From NCBI RefSeq assembly GCF_900496995.4, contig NC_044030.1, forward strand, positions 1,178,001-1,242,000: a DNA stretch of 64,000 nucleotides, written 5' to 3'. This DNA is from Aquila chrysaetos chrysaetos (Eukaryota > Chordata > Aves > Accipitriformes > Accipitridae). Shown here in pieces: positions 62,888-64,000 of this stretch; position 1 is the first letter of the stretch, and the number at the start of each line of letters is the position of its first letter. Both the position numbers and the translations under genes were made by a program. The notes under the pieces are model-generated. The model was given only the letters and a program-made list of their open reading frames with translations. It had not been told where the DNA came from and did no database searches.

Positions 62888-62893
62888 AATAAA
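62888..62893 (+). terminator. Candidate polyadenylation signal AATAAA of GPR150
   Basis: About 380 bases after the stop codon, followed by a T- and GT-rich stretch (TTTTTGTCGTTGCTGTTGCT) typical of a downstream element. Confidence 0.6.
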
Positions 62894-64000
62894 ATCGCTC
62901 AGTCCAAGAAACTTCTCTTTTTGTCGTTGCTGTTGCTGTTTAAATCCAGCTGGAAAAGTATGCATGTGACCATTTCATTTCAGGCAGGCTGGTGCGTACT
63001 TCTTGCGTTAGTTAACTAATCGGCTGTACAGACGGAGCAGGGGGCTGCAACAGGCACACTGCGATGGGATGTACATGTATAAAATGCATCCCTGCTTGTG
63101 GCAAAAGTCCTCTCAAATGCTGGGGGTTTTTGTCTAAAACACAGCATGTTTCAAGGCAGAGCGATGAAGACTCTCACTGCTCTGAGATGTACCCATTTAG
63201 CTCCAGTTTTATTCATAAGATTTCCATTACACCCACTTCACCAGCCGAATATTCTTTGTCACGTTGACACTACAAATTAAGCCAAACCTACATCTTCCTG
63301 CAATACGAGAGCCTTAGTTCTGTAGGGCTGGGCACGAATGATGTGCAGCATTCATAGCTGGTAGCATATACGTATCGATACCCTCAATATGTTGATGATA
63401 GCTCACATGTATGAAAACGATGATTGACAAACCAGAGCAGGAAACAGCGAGAGCTCTGCATCTGCAGATGGGAGCCGTGTTAGATGCCGTCGTCTGACCC
63501 AGGAGACACCTCACTGATACCTGACGGAGCCTGCACCCCCACATCTGGTTGCCGCGGTAGAATCCCAGTCCGACTGATGCCCTCGAGGAGCCCGAGACGC
63601 TTTAACACAAACTGAAGTGTGTTTATGCTGTGATTGCGTGAAGCTGTTTCTCCCCCAGAGACCCTGGCTGTACTTTCTGTGCAGGTACTACCAGCATGGG
63701 GAGCAGCGTGGCCGTCTCTGCAGGTTTCAGTGGCTGCGTAGCATTTTTAAGGGTGACTTCTGTGTTCAGAGGAAGCTGCCAAGTGGGGCTTTTCAGTTCT
63801 TACAGTCTGCAGCGGCGTGCGTGCATTTGGGCTCTCCCTAACGCTGCTCACACGGGGAATGAAGGTCAGTTCAGGGCAAGGCTCCTACTTGTACAGCGTC
63901 TCGCTGGCTCTTCAGCAGGGCTTTTCCTTGCTTATTCTGGGTGACAGATCAGCACTGGTTCAGTGACACAGGACCTGAGGCTCGTTATATCCTTGCTCTC
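62894..64000. other. Flank beyond GPR150, no gene recognised
   Basis: No exon of the next syntenic gene (ARSK in mammals) is recognised before the window ends. Confidence 0.5.

Overview
The window is vertebrate nuclear DNA, almost certainly from a bird. It has spliced genes with GT-AG introns, many CR1 LINE fragments with the avian 3' end, solo LTRs of avian endogenous-retrovirus type, and GC-rich promoters. The gene set RHOBTB3 - RFESD - GPR150 matches human 5q15. That block lies on the Z chromosome in chicken, so a Z location is likely but is inferred from synteny only.

Region 1 (about 600-33300, minus strand) holds the complete RHOBTB3 gene. I resolved twelve exons with consistent splice sites and phases. 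They encode 607 residues: a divergent Rho-like domain, two BTB domains and a C-terminal CTVM box. The start codon is split by the first intron. The introns carry a 2.4-kb broken CR1 element, three smaller CR1 pieces and two copies of a ~700-bp solo LTR in opposite orientation that flank exons 4-8. The promoter is GC-rich with a perfect CRE palindrome, and it abuts a 963-bp tandem array that has no A on the + strand.

Region 2 (about 34.2-57 kb) is intergenic and repeat-rich. It holds CR1 fragments, an ERVL-type solo LTR with a clean 5-bp target duplication, a third copy of the ~700-bp LTR, microsatellites, and some weakly supported exon-like segments on the + strand. SPATA9 is expected here from mammalian synteny, but I could not match any exon to it.

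Region 3 (57.0-59.1 kb, minus strand) holds RFESD, a small Rieske iron-sulfur protein. Four exons are resolved, and a probable upstream exon adds an N-terminal membrane segment.

Region 4 (60.6-62.9 kb, plus strand) holds GPR150, an intronless orphan GPCR in a very GC-rich island with its own TATA box and a repetitive C-terminal tail.

The genes do not form a pathway. RHOBTB3 acts in Golgi/endosome traffic and CUL3-linked regulation, RFESD is a presumed redox protein, and GPR150 is an orphan receptor. Positions and splice phases were worked out by hand. Repeat family names are from recognition, not from a database search.
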